Source: Tenacibaculum soleae | GTDB lineage: Bacteria > Bacteroidota > Bacteroidia > Flavobacteriales > Flavobacteriaceae | DNA length: 64,000 nucleotides | Direction of reading: 5' to 3' | Assembly (NCBI RefSeq): GCF_001693415.1 | Contig: NZ_MAKX01000001.1 | Location: 300-64,299 of the forward strand | The notes under the pieces: model-generated | The model's database searches: none | What the model was told of the DNA's origin: nothing | What the model saw: only the letters and a program-made list of their open reading frames with translations | Made by a program: the position numbers and the translations under genes | Shown here: positions 45,267 through 54,360 of the stretch, in pieces | How positions within the stretch are numbered: the stretch's first letter is position 1 | Layout: the number at the start of each line of letters is the position of its first letter

Positions 45267-46676
45267 TTAGTTATTGTCTGCTAATTCAAAACCTTCAGTT
45301 TCTTCTTTTGAAGTTACCTCAATATCTTCAGCTCCGTGTGTTAATCTTTTTAAAGGTTTTAATATTAATAAAATTAGTATTCCAAACAATGTACAAAACA
45401 CTGCTATACCTGTAAATACTTGAAACTCTCCAGCCCCTTCTGACATTTCTCCTACTAATCCAGCAACTTTGTTTCCTAATCCTGTAGCAGCAAAATAAGC
45501 TCCCATCATAAAAGACGCATACTTTACTGGTGCCAATTTTGTAATAAATGATAATGCTACTGGTGATGCGCATAACTCACCTATCGTGTGAAATAAATAC
45601 GCTAATACCAACCATGTCATAGCTGATTTTTCAACCACATTATCTCCATTCATTACCACCTCAGTGCTTGCTTTACTCATAAAGAAAAAACCAAAAGCCA
45701 TAATAATTACACCAATTGCCATTTTAAATAAAGAAGAAGATTCTTTCCCTTTTCTTCCCCATTTATGCCAAAATCCTCCTACTAATGTACCTAGAACGAT
45801 GATAAAAAAAGCATTGACTGATTGAAAAACAGCAGCTGGAACTTCATATTGATAATCTAAAAACGATATTAATCTATCAGTTTTCTGTTCTGTATATAAA
45901 CTCATTAAGCCTCCTGCTTGCTCGAAAGCTCCCCAAAAAACAATAATGATTAAAAATGATAAAAACATTACTAACATTCTATCTTTTTCAACTTTGGTTA
46001 ATGGTTTTTTCATTAACTCTTTATCAGGTGAATCTTTTTTACCTAAAAACTCCCCAACGCCTTCTAAATATTTAAGCCCGAACATGTATACAATTTGCCC
46101 TAAAGCCATACCAATACCTGCTAAACCAAAACCATAATGCCAGCCATACTCAGCGGCTACAATTCCAACAGCTAAAGCACCAAAAAAAGCACCTAAATTA
46201 ATCCCTATGTAAAAAACATAAAAGCCTTTATCCCTTCTATCATCTCCTTTTGGATACAACCCACCAACCATTGTTGAAATATTCGGTTTTAAAAAACCAA
46301 CTCCAATTACAATAAATAATAGTCCTGTAAAAAATGCCCATTGTGCATCAACTGCTAAAATACCATGACCAATACATAATAAAAGACCTCCTAACATTAC
46401 CGCTTTTTTCTGTCCTATAAATTTATCAGCAATCCAACCACCAGGTATAGAAGTTAAATAAACAAGCATTGTATATGTCCCGTAAAAAGAAATTGTTTCA
46501 GCATTTGTCCAACCAAAACCAGATTGTGGGTCACCTAATAATATAGGAGCTGCTAAATACAATGTTAAAATTGCTCTCATTCCGTAATATGAAAAACGCT
46601 CCCACATTTCTACGAAAAATAATACATACAAGCCTTTAGGATGTCCCAAAAACTCTTCTTGTTTAACTGTGTCCAT
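45267..46676 (-). CDS. POT-family peptide:proton symporter, copy 2
   Basis: Second di/tripeptide transporter, 469 residues, with FVEMWERFSYYGMRAILTLY, FYVFYIGINLGAFFGA and HTIGELCASPVALSFITK. It starts 4 bases behind the dipeptidyl peptidase gene, so peptide cleavage and uptake are co-expressed. Its helices are shorter than copy 1 by a loop; no defects seen. Confidence 0.95.
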   Translation of the reverse strand: MDTVKQEEFLGHPKGLYVLFFVEMWERFSYYGMRAILTLYLAAPILLGDPQSGFGWTNAETISFYGTYTMLVYLTSIPGGWIADKFIGQKKAVMLGGLLLCIGHGILAVDAQWAFFTGLLFIVIGVGFLKPNISTMVGGLYPKGDDRRDKGFYVFYIGINLGAFFGALAVGIVAAEYGWHYGFGLAGIGMALGQIVYMFGLKYLEGVGEFLGKKDSPDKELMKKPLTKVEKDRMLVMFLSFLIIIVFWGAFEQAGGLMSLYTEQKTDRLISFLDYQYEVPAAVFQSVNAFFIIVLGTLVGGFWHKWGRKGKESSSLFKMAIGVIIMAFGFFFMSKASTEVVMNGDNVVEKSAMTWLVLAYLFHTIGELCASPVALSFITKLAPVKYASFMMGAYFAATGLGNKVAGLVGEMSEGAGEFQVFTGIAVFCTLFGILILLILKPLKRLTHGAEDIEVTSKEETEGFELADNN

Positions 46677-46679
46677 ATT

Positions 46680-48824
46680 TTATAAATTATTTTTAATAAA
46701 GTTTGTCATTTTAGTATACAGGTGCAAACGTGTATTACCTCCATAAATACCGTGATTCTTATCAGGATACATTCCCCATTCAAATTGCTTATTTGCTTGA
46801 ATTAAAGCTTCTGCCATTCTGTAAGCGTTTTGCACATGTACATTATCATCACCTGTACCATGAATTAATAAATACTTACCTTTTAATAATTCTGGGTAGT
46901 TTAATGGTGAGTTATCATCATATCCTGCAGGGTTTTCTTCTGGAGTTCTCATATAACGCTCAGTATAAATACTATCATAAAAACGCCAAGTTGTAACAGG
47001 TGCCACTGCTATTGCTGCTGCAAAAACATCATTTCCTTTTAATAAACAGTTAGTACTCATGTGTCCTCCAAACGACCATCCCCAAATACCGATTCTTTTT
47101 GCATCTACATATGGTAACTCAGTTAATTTTTTAGCTACTGAAATTTGATCTTCTGTTTCGTGTTTTACCAAATTCATATAAGTAACTTTTTTAAAGTCTC
47201 TTCCTTTAAAACCTGTTCCTCTTCCATCAACACAAACAACAATATAACCGTTTTGTGCTAACATTTGATGCCAGTAATCATTAGCTCCATTCCAGCTATT
47301 TTTTACATTTTGTGAACCAGGCCCAGAGTATTGATACATTAATACTGGGTATTTTTTATTTGCATCAAAATTAGCAGGTTTAATGGTATACATATTTAAG
47401 TCGTTTCCGTTTACATTAATTGTAGAAAACTCTTTTTTACTTAAATTATACCCAGCAATAACTTCTTTTAAGGCAGCATTATCTTTTACTGTTTTTAATA
47501 CTTTACCATCGGCATTTCTTAAAGAATATACTGTTGGTGTATTTGCATCAGAAAAAGTATTGATAAAATAATGATTGTTTTTACTAAAAGAGGCGCTGTT
47601 TGTTCCTGAAGGATTACTAATTATTTTTTTATTCTCTCCAGTTAAAGAAATACTATAAACACCACGATTTATTGAACCATTTTCTACTGACTGGTAGTAA
47701 ACAGTGTTTTTATCAGCATTAAAACCATAGTAAGAAGTTACTTCCCAGTTACCTTTAGTTACTTGATTGATTAATTCTCCTTTATTGTTGTAATGGTAAA
47801 TATGGTTGAATCCGTCTTTTTCACTTGTCCATATAAAACTATTATCATTTAAAAATGTTAAATCATCTGTTACATCAACATAAGCAGCATCTGTTTCATT
47901 TAAAATTAAAGTAGTATCGTATGTTTTTGCATTTATAAAATACATTTTTAAATCATTTTGATGACGATTTAAAGTACGTACTGCTAAAATATTACCATCT
48001 TTTGTCCAATTAATTCTTGGAATGTATTCATATTCTCCAAAAATAATTTTTGCGGTTCCGTTTGTTTTTAACGAGTATACGTGTAAGGTAACTTTTGCAT
48101 TGTCTTCACCAGCTTTTGGGTATTTAAAAACATCTTGTGTTGGATATTTTCCTTTTCCATATACATCCATAGAAAATGTTTTCACAGCACTTTCATCAAA
48201 ACGTAAAAAAGCAAGATTACTACCATCCGCACTCCATTCAAATGCTTTTACAAAACCAAATTCTTCTTCATAAACCCAATCGGTGATACCGTTAATAATT
48301 TTATTTTTTTCTCCGTCTTTTGTAATCTGAACAAGTGTGTTGCTAGAAAAATCTCTAATAAATAAATTATTATCTTTTGCATACGCTACCCTTTTGCTAT
48401 CTGGCGAAAAAGTAGGACGTTGAATATCTTCTCCAATCAATTTTAATGATTTTGAAGCAATATCATACACATAGAAAGTTCCTAAAAAAGAACGACGAAA
48501 AATAGGTTTAAAATTAGTTCCTAAAATTAATTTTGTTTCATCACTATTAAAACTATAAGAACTAAATGATTTTAATCCGTTTAAATCTTTACTATCTACA
48601 ATTGTTGCAACTTTTTCTAAAGTCTTATAATCGTATTTATCTACTGATGAACTTCCGTTACTATAGTTTAATAATGAGTAAAAATCTCCATTCATTGAGT
48701 TCAATGAATTCATATAATCGCCTCTAAATGTGCCTTTTCTCCATATATCTTCTAAAGAAATATCTTTTTTCTGAGCTTGTAAAAGCGAAGAAAATCCAAT
48801 GAAAAGTATTAATATTTTTTTCAT
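46680..48824 (-). CDS. Dipeptidyl peptidase IV (S9 family)
   Basis: Periplasmic serine peptidase releasing dipeptides, often after Pro or Ala. I start at MKKILILFIGFSSLLQAQ, a signal peptide; an 11-codon longer frame adds no signal. About 714 residues: beta-propeller in the first two thirds with the conserved DWVYEEEF motif (substrate N-terminus contact), then the hydrolase domain with catalytic Ser in GWSFGG, Asp in HGTGDDNVHVQNA and His in DKNHGIYGG. Upstream of two peptide symporters. Confidence 0.95.
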   Translation of the reverse strand: MKKILILFIGFSSLLQAQKKDISLEDIWRKGTFRGDYMNSLNSMNGDFYSLLNYSNGSSSVDKYDYKTLEKVATIVDSKDLNGLKSFSSYSFNSDETKLILGTNFKPIFRRSFLGTFYVYDIASKSLKLIGEDIQRPTFSPDSKRVAYAKDNNLFIRDFSSNTLVQITKDGEKNKIINGITDWVYEEEFGFVKAFEWSADGSNLAFLRFDESAVKTFSMDVYGKGKYPTQDVFKYPKAGEDNAKVTLHVYSLKTNGTAKIIFGEYEYIPRINWTKDGNILAVRTLNRHQNDLKMYFINAKTYDTTLILNETDAAYVDVTDDLTFLNDNSFIWTSEKDGFNHIYHYNNKGELINQVTKGNWEVTSYYGFNADKNTVYYQSVENGSINRGVYSISLTGENKKIISNPSGTNSASFSKNNHYFINTFSDANTPTVYSLRNADGKVLKTVKDNAALKEVIAGYNLSKKEFSTINVNGNDLNMYTIKPANFDANKKYPVLMYQYSGPGSQNVKNSWNGANDYWHQMLAQNGYIVVCVDGRGTGFKGRDFKKVTYMNLVKHETEDQISVAKKLTELPYVDAKRIGIWGWSFGGHMSTNCLLKGNDVFAAAIAVAPVTTWRFYDSIYTERYMRTPEENPAGYDDNSPLNYPELLKGKYLLIHGTGDDNVHVQNAYRMAEALIQANKQFEWGMYPDKNHGIYGGNTRLHLYTKMTNFIKNNL

Positions 48825-48936
48825 GTTATGTTGTTGTTTATCTAAAAAGTTTGCCAAGTTTACGGAAAAATCGCCAAAAAATGCCTCAAAAAAAGTAGAA
48901 ATCGTAAATAAGAACGCTATTTTAACAGGATTAATT

Positions 48937-48944
48937 TATCTTTG
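48937..48944 (+). promoter_or_regulatory. -7 element of the mevalonate block
   Basis: TATCTTTG, 22 bases before the ATG of the HMG-CoA reductase gene; no clear TTG at -33. Confidence 0.4.
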
Positions 48945-48966
48945 AACCACCTAAATTAATCAATGA

Positions 48967-50238
48967 ATGTCTAAAATTGTTGCTGGATTTTCTAAACTTA
49001 CCAAAGAAGAAAAAATAGATTGGTTGGCTAAAACTTATTTTAATAACCAACCTGAAATTATACAAACACTTAAAAAATACTGGAATGTAGATGAAAAATT
49101 ACAACAGCTACACGACGATTTTATAGAAAACACCATATCTAACTTTTACATGCCGTATGGTATTGCACCTAACTTTGTTATTAACGGTAGCGACTACGTT
49201 ATACCAATGGTTGTTGAAGAAAGCTCTGTCGTAGCTGCTGCTTCTTTGGTTGCTAAATACTGGAGTACTCGTGGCGGATTTAAAACCGAAGTTATATCAA
49301 CTACCAAAATTGGTCAGGTGCATTTTATGTATCAAGGAAACAAAGCTGATTTAACAACTTATTTTAAACAACAAAAAGAAAAACTATACGCAGCAACCGC
49401 TTCTATTACCAAAAACATGGAAAAACGTGGTGGCGGTATTTTAGATATTCAATTAGTTGACAAAACAAATAAACTTGATAATTACTATCAGTTACATGTT
49501 ACTTTTGAAACCAAAGATAGCATGGGTGCCAATTTTATCAACTCATGCTTAGAAGCTATCGCAAAAACTTTTAGAAAAGATGATATTGAAGTTGTAATGA
49601 GTATTCTATCTAATTACGTACCTCAATGTATCGTAAAAGCCGAGGTAAGCTGTAAAGTAGAAGAACTTGGTGGTGAAAACCCTCAAAAATTTGCACAAAA
49701 ATTTCATCAAGCTGTTAAAATAGCAGAAATAGAACCATACCGAGCCGTAACTCATAACAAAGGAATTATGAACGGTATTGATGCCGTTGTTTTAGCTACT
49801 GGTAACGATTTTAGAGCTATTGAAGCTGGTGCACATGCTTATGCTAGTAAAGACGGACAGTACAAAAGCTTAACGCATTGTGAAGTTAAAAATGATATAT
49901 TTCGTTTTTGGATTGAAATCCCTTTAGCTCTTGGTACTGTTGGTGGACTAACTGCTTTACACCCCATGGCAAAATTATCGTTAAACATGATGCAAAAACC
50001 ATCTGCAAGAAAACTAATGGAAATTATTGCTACCGCAGGATTGGCTCAAAATTTTGCTGCTTTACGAGCTTTAACAACTAAAGGAATTCAACATGGACAC
50101 ATGAAAATGCACTTGCAAAATATTTTAAATCAGTTAGAAGCTACACGTTCAGAAAAAGAAATTATTACCGCTTATTTTGAAAACAAAACAGTTTCGCATA
50201 GTGCTGTGGTTGCAAAATTTAACGAATTAAGAAAATAA
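48967..50238 (+). CDS. Hydroxymethylglutaryl-CoA reductase, class II type
   Basis: Makes mevalonate from HMG-CoA with NAD(P)H, the committing step of the mevalonate route. The 423 residues show PMVVEESSVVAAASLVAKYW (catalytic Glu), NKGIMNGIDAVVLATGNDFR (Lys and Asp) and GTVGGLTALHPMAK, in the bacterial class II pattern. Next gene starts 2 bases after the stop. An earlier ATG at 48963 is out of frame and hits a stop at once. Confidence 0.95.
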   Translation: MSKIVAGFSKLTKEEKIDWLAKTYFNNQPEIIQTLKKYWNVDEKLQQLHDDFIENTISNFYMPYGIAPNFVINGSDYVIPMVVEESSVVAAASLVAKYWSTRGGFKTEVISTTKIGQVHFMYQGNKADLTTYFKQQKEKLYAATASITKNMEKRGGGILDIQLVDKTNKLDNYYQLHVTFETKDSMGANFINSCLEAIAKTFRKDDIEVVMSILSNYVPQCIVKAEVSCKVEELGGENPQKFAQKFHQAVKIAEIEPYRAVTHNKGIMNGIDAVVLATGNDFRAIEAGAHAYASKDGQYKSLTHCEVKNDIFRFWIEIPLALGTVGGLTALHPMAKLSLNMMQKPSARKLMEIIATAGLAQNFAALRALTTKGIQHGHMKMHLQNILNQLEATRSEKEIITAYFENKTVSHSAVVAKFNELRK

Positions 50239-50240
50239 TT

Positions 50241-51191
50241 TTGGATAGATTTTACAGTAACGGAAAATTATTATTGACAGGCGAATATGTAGTTCTTGAT
50301 GGAGCAACTTCTTTGGCGGTTCCTACAAAATTTGGGCAAGATTTAACTATTCAACCAATTAAAGAACCTCAAATTATTTGGGGTAGTTTTACCAATACTG
50401 GCGAATGCTGGTTTGAAGCCACTTTTGATTTACCTAATTTACGATTAACCTCAGCCACTTTTAATTCTGATAAAGAAGGTAGTGCCGAATTTATAGCAGA
50501 AACATTATCCGATATTTTACAAGAAGCAAAAAAGTTAAATTCTAATTTTTTAAATTCTGAAAACGGATTTATCGTAAAAACCAATTTAACATTCCCTCAA
50601 AATTGGGGACTCGGAAGTTCATCAACTTTAATTAACAACATTGCTACTTGGGCTAATATAAATCCGTTTAAGTTGTTATGGAATGCTTTTTCTGGTAGTG
50701 GCTACGACATTGCTTGCGCTAGTAACAACTCGCCTATTTTATATCAACTAAAAAAGAACCTCTCGACTACGCTCGAGTTGACACCTATTGTTAGCGAGGT
50801 AAAATTCAACCCGAATTTTAAAGACGAATTGTTTTTTGTATACTTAAATCAGAAACAAAATAGCAGAGAGGGAATTGCGCATTATAAACAACATCGAGAG
50901 GTTGCTGAAAATTTAATTCCTGAAATAAATAAGCTTACGCAAGAGTTTTTAAAAGCCAACGCTTCTTTAAATTTAAACAAAATAATATTTGAGCACGAAC
51001 AATTAATTAGTTCAATTATTAAACAAACACCTGTAAAAAAACGGTTATTTCCTGATTATTTTGGTGAAATAAAAAGTTTAGGCGCATGGGGTGGCGATTT
51101 CGTTCTGGCTACAGGAAATGACAACACCTTATCTTATTTTAAACAGAAAGGGTACGATACAATTGTACCTTATAAAGAAATGGTTTTATAA
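50241..51191 (+). CDS. GYDIA-type GHMP kinase, mevalonate pathway
   Basis: Kinase of the GHMP fold, probably phosphomevalonate kinase by pathway logic. The 316 residues begin at a TTG codon (MDRFYSNGKLLLTGEYVVLDGATSL) because no ATG is available before the conserved start; it contains the ATP-loop WGLGSSSTLINN and SGSGYDIACA, the motif that names the group. In the middle (about residue 175-181) the palindrome TCGACTACGCTCGAG of a dispersed repeat lies in frame. It is coupled to the reductase gene by a 2-base gap. Confidence 0.88.
   Translation: MDRFYSNGKLLLTGEYVVLDGATSLAVPTKFGQDLTIQPIKEPQIIWGSFTNTGECWFEATFDLPNLRLTSATFNSDKEGSAEFIAETLSDILQEAKKLNSNFLNSENGFIVKTNLTFPQNWGLGSSSTLINNIATWANINPFKLLWNAFSGSGYDIACASNNSPILYQLKKNLSTTLELTPIVSEVKFNPNFKDELFFVYLNQKQNSREGIAHYKQHREVAENLIPEINKLTQEFLKANASLNLNKIIFEHEQLISSIIKQTPVKKRLFPDYFGEIKSLGAWGGDFVLATGNDNTLSYFKQKGYDTIVPYKEMVL
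50761..50783. repeat. Dispersed palindrome within coding sequence
   Basis: CTCTCGACTACGCTCGAG followed by TTGACA matches the repeat type found in intergenic DNA at 25161-25217. Here it is read in frame and adds LSTTLELT to the kinase. Confidence 0.5.
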
Positions 51192-51194
51192 AAA

Positions 51195-51240
51195 GTTCTT
51201 GATACAATTTTGACTAAAAATCAAAATTACTCGAACTAAC
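51195..51240. repeat. Dispersed repeat CTTGATACAA...TACTCGAACTAAC, copy B
   Basis: Starts 3 bases behind the kinase stop codon. It has an inner hairpin ATTTTGA / TCAAAAT and the same end sequences as copy A at 36831-36877. Confidence 0.5.
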
Positions 51241-51250
51241 AAAATACAAA

Positions 51251-52459
51251 ATGAAGAAAGTAATTATAATTGGTGGTGGTGCAGCAGGATATTTTACAGC
51301 AATAAATGCAAAAGAAAATAATCCTGATTTAGATATTACGATTCTTGAAAAAGGAAAAGAAGTTTTACAGAAAGTTAAAATTTCAGGTGGTGGACGTTGC
51401 AATGTTACACACGCTTGTTTTGAACCTAAAGAACTCGTAAAATTTTATCCTAGAGGAGAAAAAGAACTTTTAGGGCCTTTTCATCAGTTTATGACTGGTG
51501 ATACTTTTGAGTGGTTTGACGACAGAGGAATTCCTTTAAAAATTGAAAGTGACAATCGTGTATTTCCTGAAGCAAATACATCGCAAGCAATTATTGATTG
51601 TTTTCAAAAAAATGTTGATAGTTTAGGTATTACAGTTTTAAAAAATCATGGTGTAAATTCTATCGAACAACAAGAAGAAAAATGGCTTGTAAAAACAAAA
51701 AACCAGGAATTTACGGCTGATTTTGTAGTCGTTGCTGCTGGAAGTTCTAAAAAAGTATGGGATTTATGTAAAACACTAAATCATACAATTATTGAACCCG
51801 TACCTTCTTTATTTACATTTAATATAAAAGATAAACGAATTATAGATCTAGGCGGTATTGCTGTACCAAATGCCGAAGTAAAATTAGCAGGAACAAATTT
51901 TGAAAATTCTGGCCCGTTATTAATTACACATTGGGGATTAAGTGGCCCAGCTATTTTAAAACTATCTGCCTTTGGCGCAAGAATATTAGCTGACAAAAAT
52001 TACCAATACAATGTTATAGTAAATTGGCTAGGGCAAGATTTTGATTTGGTTTTAGAAGAATTATTGCAGTTAAAAAAATCACAACCAAAAAAACAAGTTC
52101 ATTTAAAATCGCCTTTTACTGATATTCCTCGTCGTTTATGGGAACGTTTTGTTGCCGCTGCAGAAATTAAAACTAATCAAAATTGGGGAGATTTAAGTAA
52201 TAAACATTTAAATAATTTAGCAACTCAATTGACCAAAGGTTTATTTAATGCTAACGGACGAACCACTTTTAAAGATGAATTTGTTACCGCTGGTGGTGTA
52301 GATTTAAAAGAAATAAACTTTAAACGTTTTGAAAGCAAAAAACATAAAAACCTCTTTTTTGTAGGTGAAGTTTTAAATATTGATGCCGTAACTGGCGGGT
52401 TTAACTTTCAAAATGCTTGGACAGGCGGATTTATTTGTGCAAAAAGTATTGCTGAATAA
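51251..52459 (+). CDS. HI0933/BaiN-type flavoprotein
   Basis: FAD-dependent oxidoreductase of 402 residues with the dinucleotide motif IIIGGGAAGYFTAINA at the start, KISGGGRCNVTHA, and the C-terminal FVTAGGVDLKEIN and NIDAVTGGFNFQNAWTGG FAD contacts. Substrate unknown for most members. It follows the kinase after 59 bases and shares the terminator at 52471, so it may be part of the transcript. Confidence 0.92.
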   Translation: MKKVIIIGGGAAGYFTAINAKENNPDLDITILEKGKEVLQKVKISGGGRCNVTHACFEPKELVKFYPRGEKELLGPFHQFMTGDTFEWFDDRGIPLKIESDNRVFPEANTSQAIIDCFQKNVDSLGITVLKNHGVNSIEQQEEKWLVKTKNQEFTADFVVVAAGSSKKVWDLCKTLNHTIIEPVPSLFTFNIKDKRIIDLGGIAVPNAEVKLAGTNFENSGPLLITHWGLSGPAILKLSAFGARILADKNYQYNVIVNWLGQDFDLVLEELLQLKKSQPKKQVHLKSPFTDIPRRLWERFVAAAEIKTNQNWGDLSNKHLNNLATQLTKGLFNANGRTTFKDEFVTAGGVDLKEINFKRFESKKHKNLFFVGEVLNIDAVTGGFNFQNAWTGGFICAKSIAE

Positions 52460-52470
52460 ATTTATTAATA

Positions 52471-52512
52471 AAAAAAGACCTTTTACTGTATTTAGTAAAA
52501 GGTCTTTTTTTA
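52471..52512. terminator. Bidirectional terminator
   Basis: Stem AAAAGACCTTTTACT / AGTAAAAGGTCTTTT with A- and T-runs on both sides, between converging genes. Confidence 0.85.
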
Positions 52513-52529
52513 TGTTATCCGATTTTAGC

Positions 52530-52976
52530 TTAAACCGTAGCAGATGCTTTCATCGACTTTCTATAAGTATAAGAATTAAAAATATTTCTTTTACCATAGT
52601 TATTAATAGATTTAGCATTAATAAACTTAAGAAATATTTTTTTTGTTACTCCAAAATACTCATAAGTATTACCATCAGTAAAAGTTACCTCCAACAACAT
52701 ACTTTTATGCTGATAATCGGCAACTTTAAACTCGGTAATTGTGGTATTATAAGCCTCTAAATTGTCTTCTTTTGTTTTTGGCGCTATACTTACTAAAAAA
52801 TGATAACCATCAATAATTTTAGTACTTACCTCTTCGGCTTCTAACTTTTTATCTTCCTCTAAAAACTTATCTGGATGCCATTCTTTTACCAATCCGCGAT
52901 ATGTTTTTTTAAGCTCTTTTAAATCGATAGCTCCTTCTACATTAAAAAGCTTCTTATATTCTTTAATACGTTTCAT
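52530..52976 (-). CDS. J-domain protein with KTSC domain
   Basis: The 148 residues join an N-terminal J domain (KTYRGLVKEWHPDKF, with the HPD that stimulates Hsp70) to a C-terminal KTSC-type domain (LEVTFTDGNTYEYFGVTKKIF, then NIFNSYTYRKS). The KTSC domain is small and has been linked to RNA/DNA metabolism. A J domain with such a tail suggests recruiting DnaK to a specific client. Monocistronic by spacing. Confidence 0.85.
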   Translation of the reverse strand: MKRIKEYKKLFNVEGAIDLKELKKTYRGLVKEWHPDKFLEEDKKLEAEEVSTKIIDGYHFLVSIAPKTKEDNLEAYNTTITEFKVADYQHKSMLLEVTFTDGNTYEYFGVTKKIFLKFINAKSINNYGKRNIFNSYTYRKSMKASATV

Positions 52977-53060
52977 TTGTATGAAATAATTTAGCCCGCG
53001 AAATTAGTTAAATTATCTGAATATGAGCCACAAAGCTATTTTATTTTAGCAAGTAATTAT

Positions 53061-53681
53061 TTAGTAACTCATTACGGTTCCATAGTATAATAATTGAAAT
53101 GTCTTTACATCTAAAATCAAGCAGTTCATGGCCATCATAATTCCGTAATTAGACTTATCATAAAATAGGTGTTGAAAATAATTTAATTCATTTTCATCGA
53201 AATCATAAAAAACATTGCTTGTTTTAAAATGTGAATCTGCAAAATTACTTATTTGAGATAGTTTATGTACATTCATTTTTATTGAGTAATTATACAAGCT
53301 ATCTATTTTAATTTTTAATTGATCACCTTTAAAAGTTAACTCATTATTACTTTGAAAAAGAATGTTTTTATAAAAACCATTGGTTAGCATATCATACAAA
53401 ACCTGTTCGGTATTTACCTTACTCTGAATTTCTTCAATATATTTTGATACATTATTTGACAAACGATTAAACTCAGCCACTATAATTTTAGTTTTTTGAA
53501 ACATTAATGGTTTTTGAGCAGCTTGTTTTTCAAAAAAAGAAGTACGTCCTGCAATTACTTCGGTATTTATCCGAATCGCTTCGGTAATCGATTTATGCGC
53601 GGTATAAGTAGAAAGTTTATACTGTGCTTGTATTGAAACACACATTAAAAACACCGTAAAAAAAAGAAGCCTATTTTTCAT
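53061..53681 (-). CDS. Exported protein with weak GldM-N likeness
   Basis: The 206 residues have a signal peptide ending VSIQAQ and an alpha-helical body with FQKTKIIVAEFNRLSNNVSKYIEEIQS and KIKIDSLYNYSIKM, helices that recall the N-terminal domain of the gliding protein GldM. There is no membrane anchor, so at best it is a paralogous fragment; this is a tentative hint. Its start codon lies in a 12-bp hairpin shared with the end of the gene upstream. Confidence 0.65.
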   Translation of the reverse strand: MKNRLLFFTVFLMCVSIQAQYKLSTYTAHKSITEAIRINTEVIAGRTSFFEKQAAQKPLMFQKTKIIVAEFNRLSNNVSKYIEEIQSKVNTEQVLYDMLTNGFYKNILFQSNNELTFKGDQLKIKIDSLYNYSIKMNVHKLSQISNFADSHFKTSNVFYDFDENELNYFQHLFYDKSNYGIMMAMNCLILDVKTFQLLYYGTVMSY

Positions 53682-53707
53682 AAAATAATTTTACTGAAAG
53701 ATAGGCT
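53668..53707 (-). promoter_or_regulatory. Hairpin over a start codon
   Basis: Arms AGCCTATTTTTC (53668-53679) and GAAAGATAGGCT (53696-53707) pair except one position. In the mRNA the 3' arm is codons 2-5 of the gene ending at 53061 and the AUG lies at the stem base. It could lower translation or end the preceding transcript. Confidence 0.4.
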
Positions 53708-53729
53708 ATTTTATTAACTTTTTTAGCTG

Positions 53730-54014
53730 TTATTCTTCTTCATAACAGTTAAAAACAATGGTATATCCATATTCAATGGCTTCATTGTATAACTCTTTTT
53801 GATCTTCGTCAACATCATCAACAGAATCAAGTGTAAAATACTCTTCTTCTATTTCAGTTACTTTCCATCCTTCAGATTTTATGTAATATTTGGCAAGTCT
53901 AAGTGCGCCTTCAATATCTTTATAATCGATATATAAACTTACATAAGCTCCTAAAACCTCGTCGTAATGTTCAGATGATTTTTTTGGTTTTGCTAAAGCA
54001 TTTATTAAAAACAT
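53730..54014 (-). CDS. Small acidic protein, unknown
   Basis: The 94 residues are rich in Glu, Asp and Tyr, soluble, without signal. The region EGALRLAKYYIKSEGWKVTEIEEEYF reads like a helix-strand ligand-binding or ACT-like small domain. It lies 22 bases after the 77-residue gene in the same direction, so they are probably co-expressed. Family not recognised. Confidence 0.7.
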   Translation of the reverse strand: MFLINALAKPKKSSEHYDEVLGAYVSLYIDYKDIEGALRLAKYYIKSEGWKVTEIEEEYFTLDSVDDVDEDQKELYNEAIEYGYTIVFNCYEEE

Positions 54015-54036
54015 AATTTTATTTTTTTTAGTTTAA

Positions 54037-54270
54037 TTAAGCGAGTTCTCCTCTATGTGGTTTTAAAGCGTCTCTAAAAGTTTTCATATTACTTTCATCA
54101 ACAATAATAAAAGCAATGGTATGCATTGGGTTTAATTCTTTATGATTTACTTCGTGATATGTTAACTGATCAATTTGTGCAAATTCCTTTAAATGAATAC
54201 AATGATGCTTTGCGGTTGCTAATCCGTCAGGGCCTTTAAAATCCCATATTAGTTTTATTTTTCTATCCAC
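54037..54270 (-). CDS. Small protein, unknown
   Basis: The 77 residues form a compact alpha/beta domain with several His (KHHCIHLKEF, TYHEVNHKELNPMH), which could bind metal; this is only suggested by their spacing. No signal peptide. Start at MDRKIKLIWDFKGPDG. It probably shares a transcript with the 94-residue gene behind it. Confidence 0.7.
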   Translation of the reverse strand: MDRKIKLIWDFKGPDGLATAKHHCIHLKEFAQIDQLTYHEVNHKELNPMHTIAFIIVDESNMKTFRDALKPHRGELA

Positions 54271-54360
54271 AATTTATGTGTTTTATAAAAACAAAAATAC
54301 TCATTTCTATGATTGAAATGAGCATTTAAATAAACTAACTGATTTTAAGAATTTTGCTAT

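Noticed and set aside
52413-52760. 115-residue plus-strand frame across the terminator
   Set aside because: It runs over a strong terminator and antisense to the J-domain gene.
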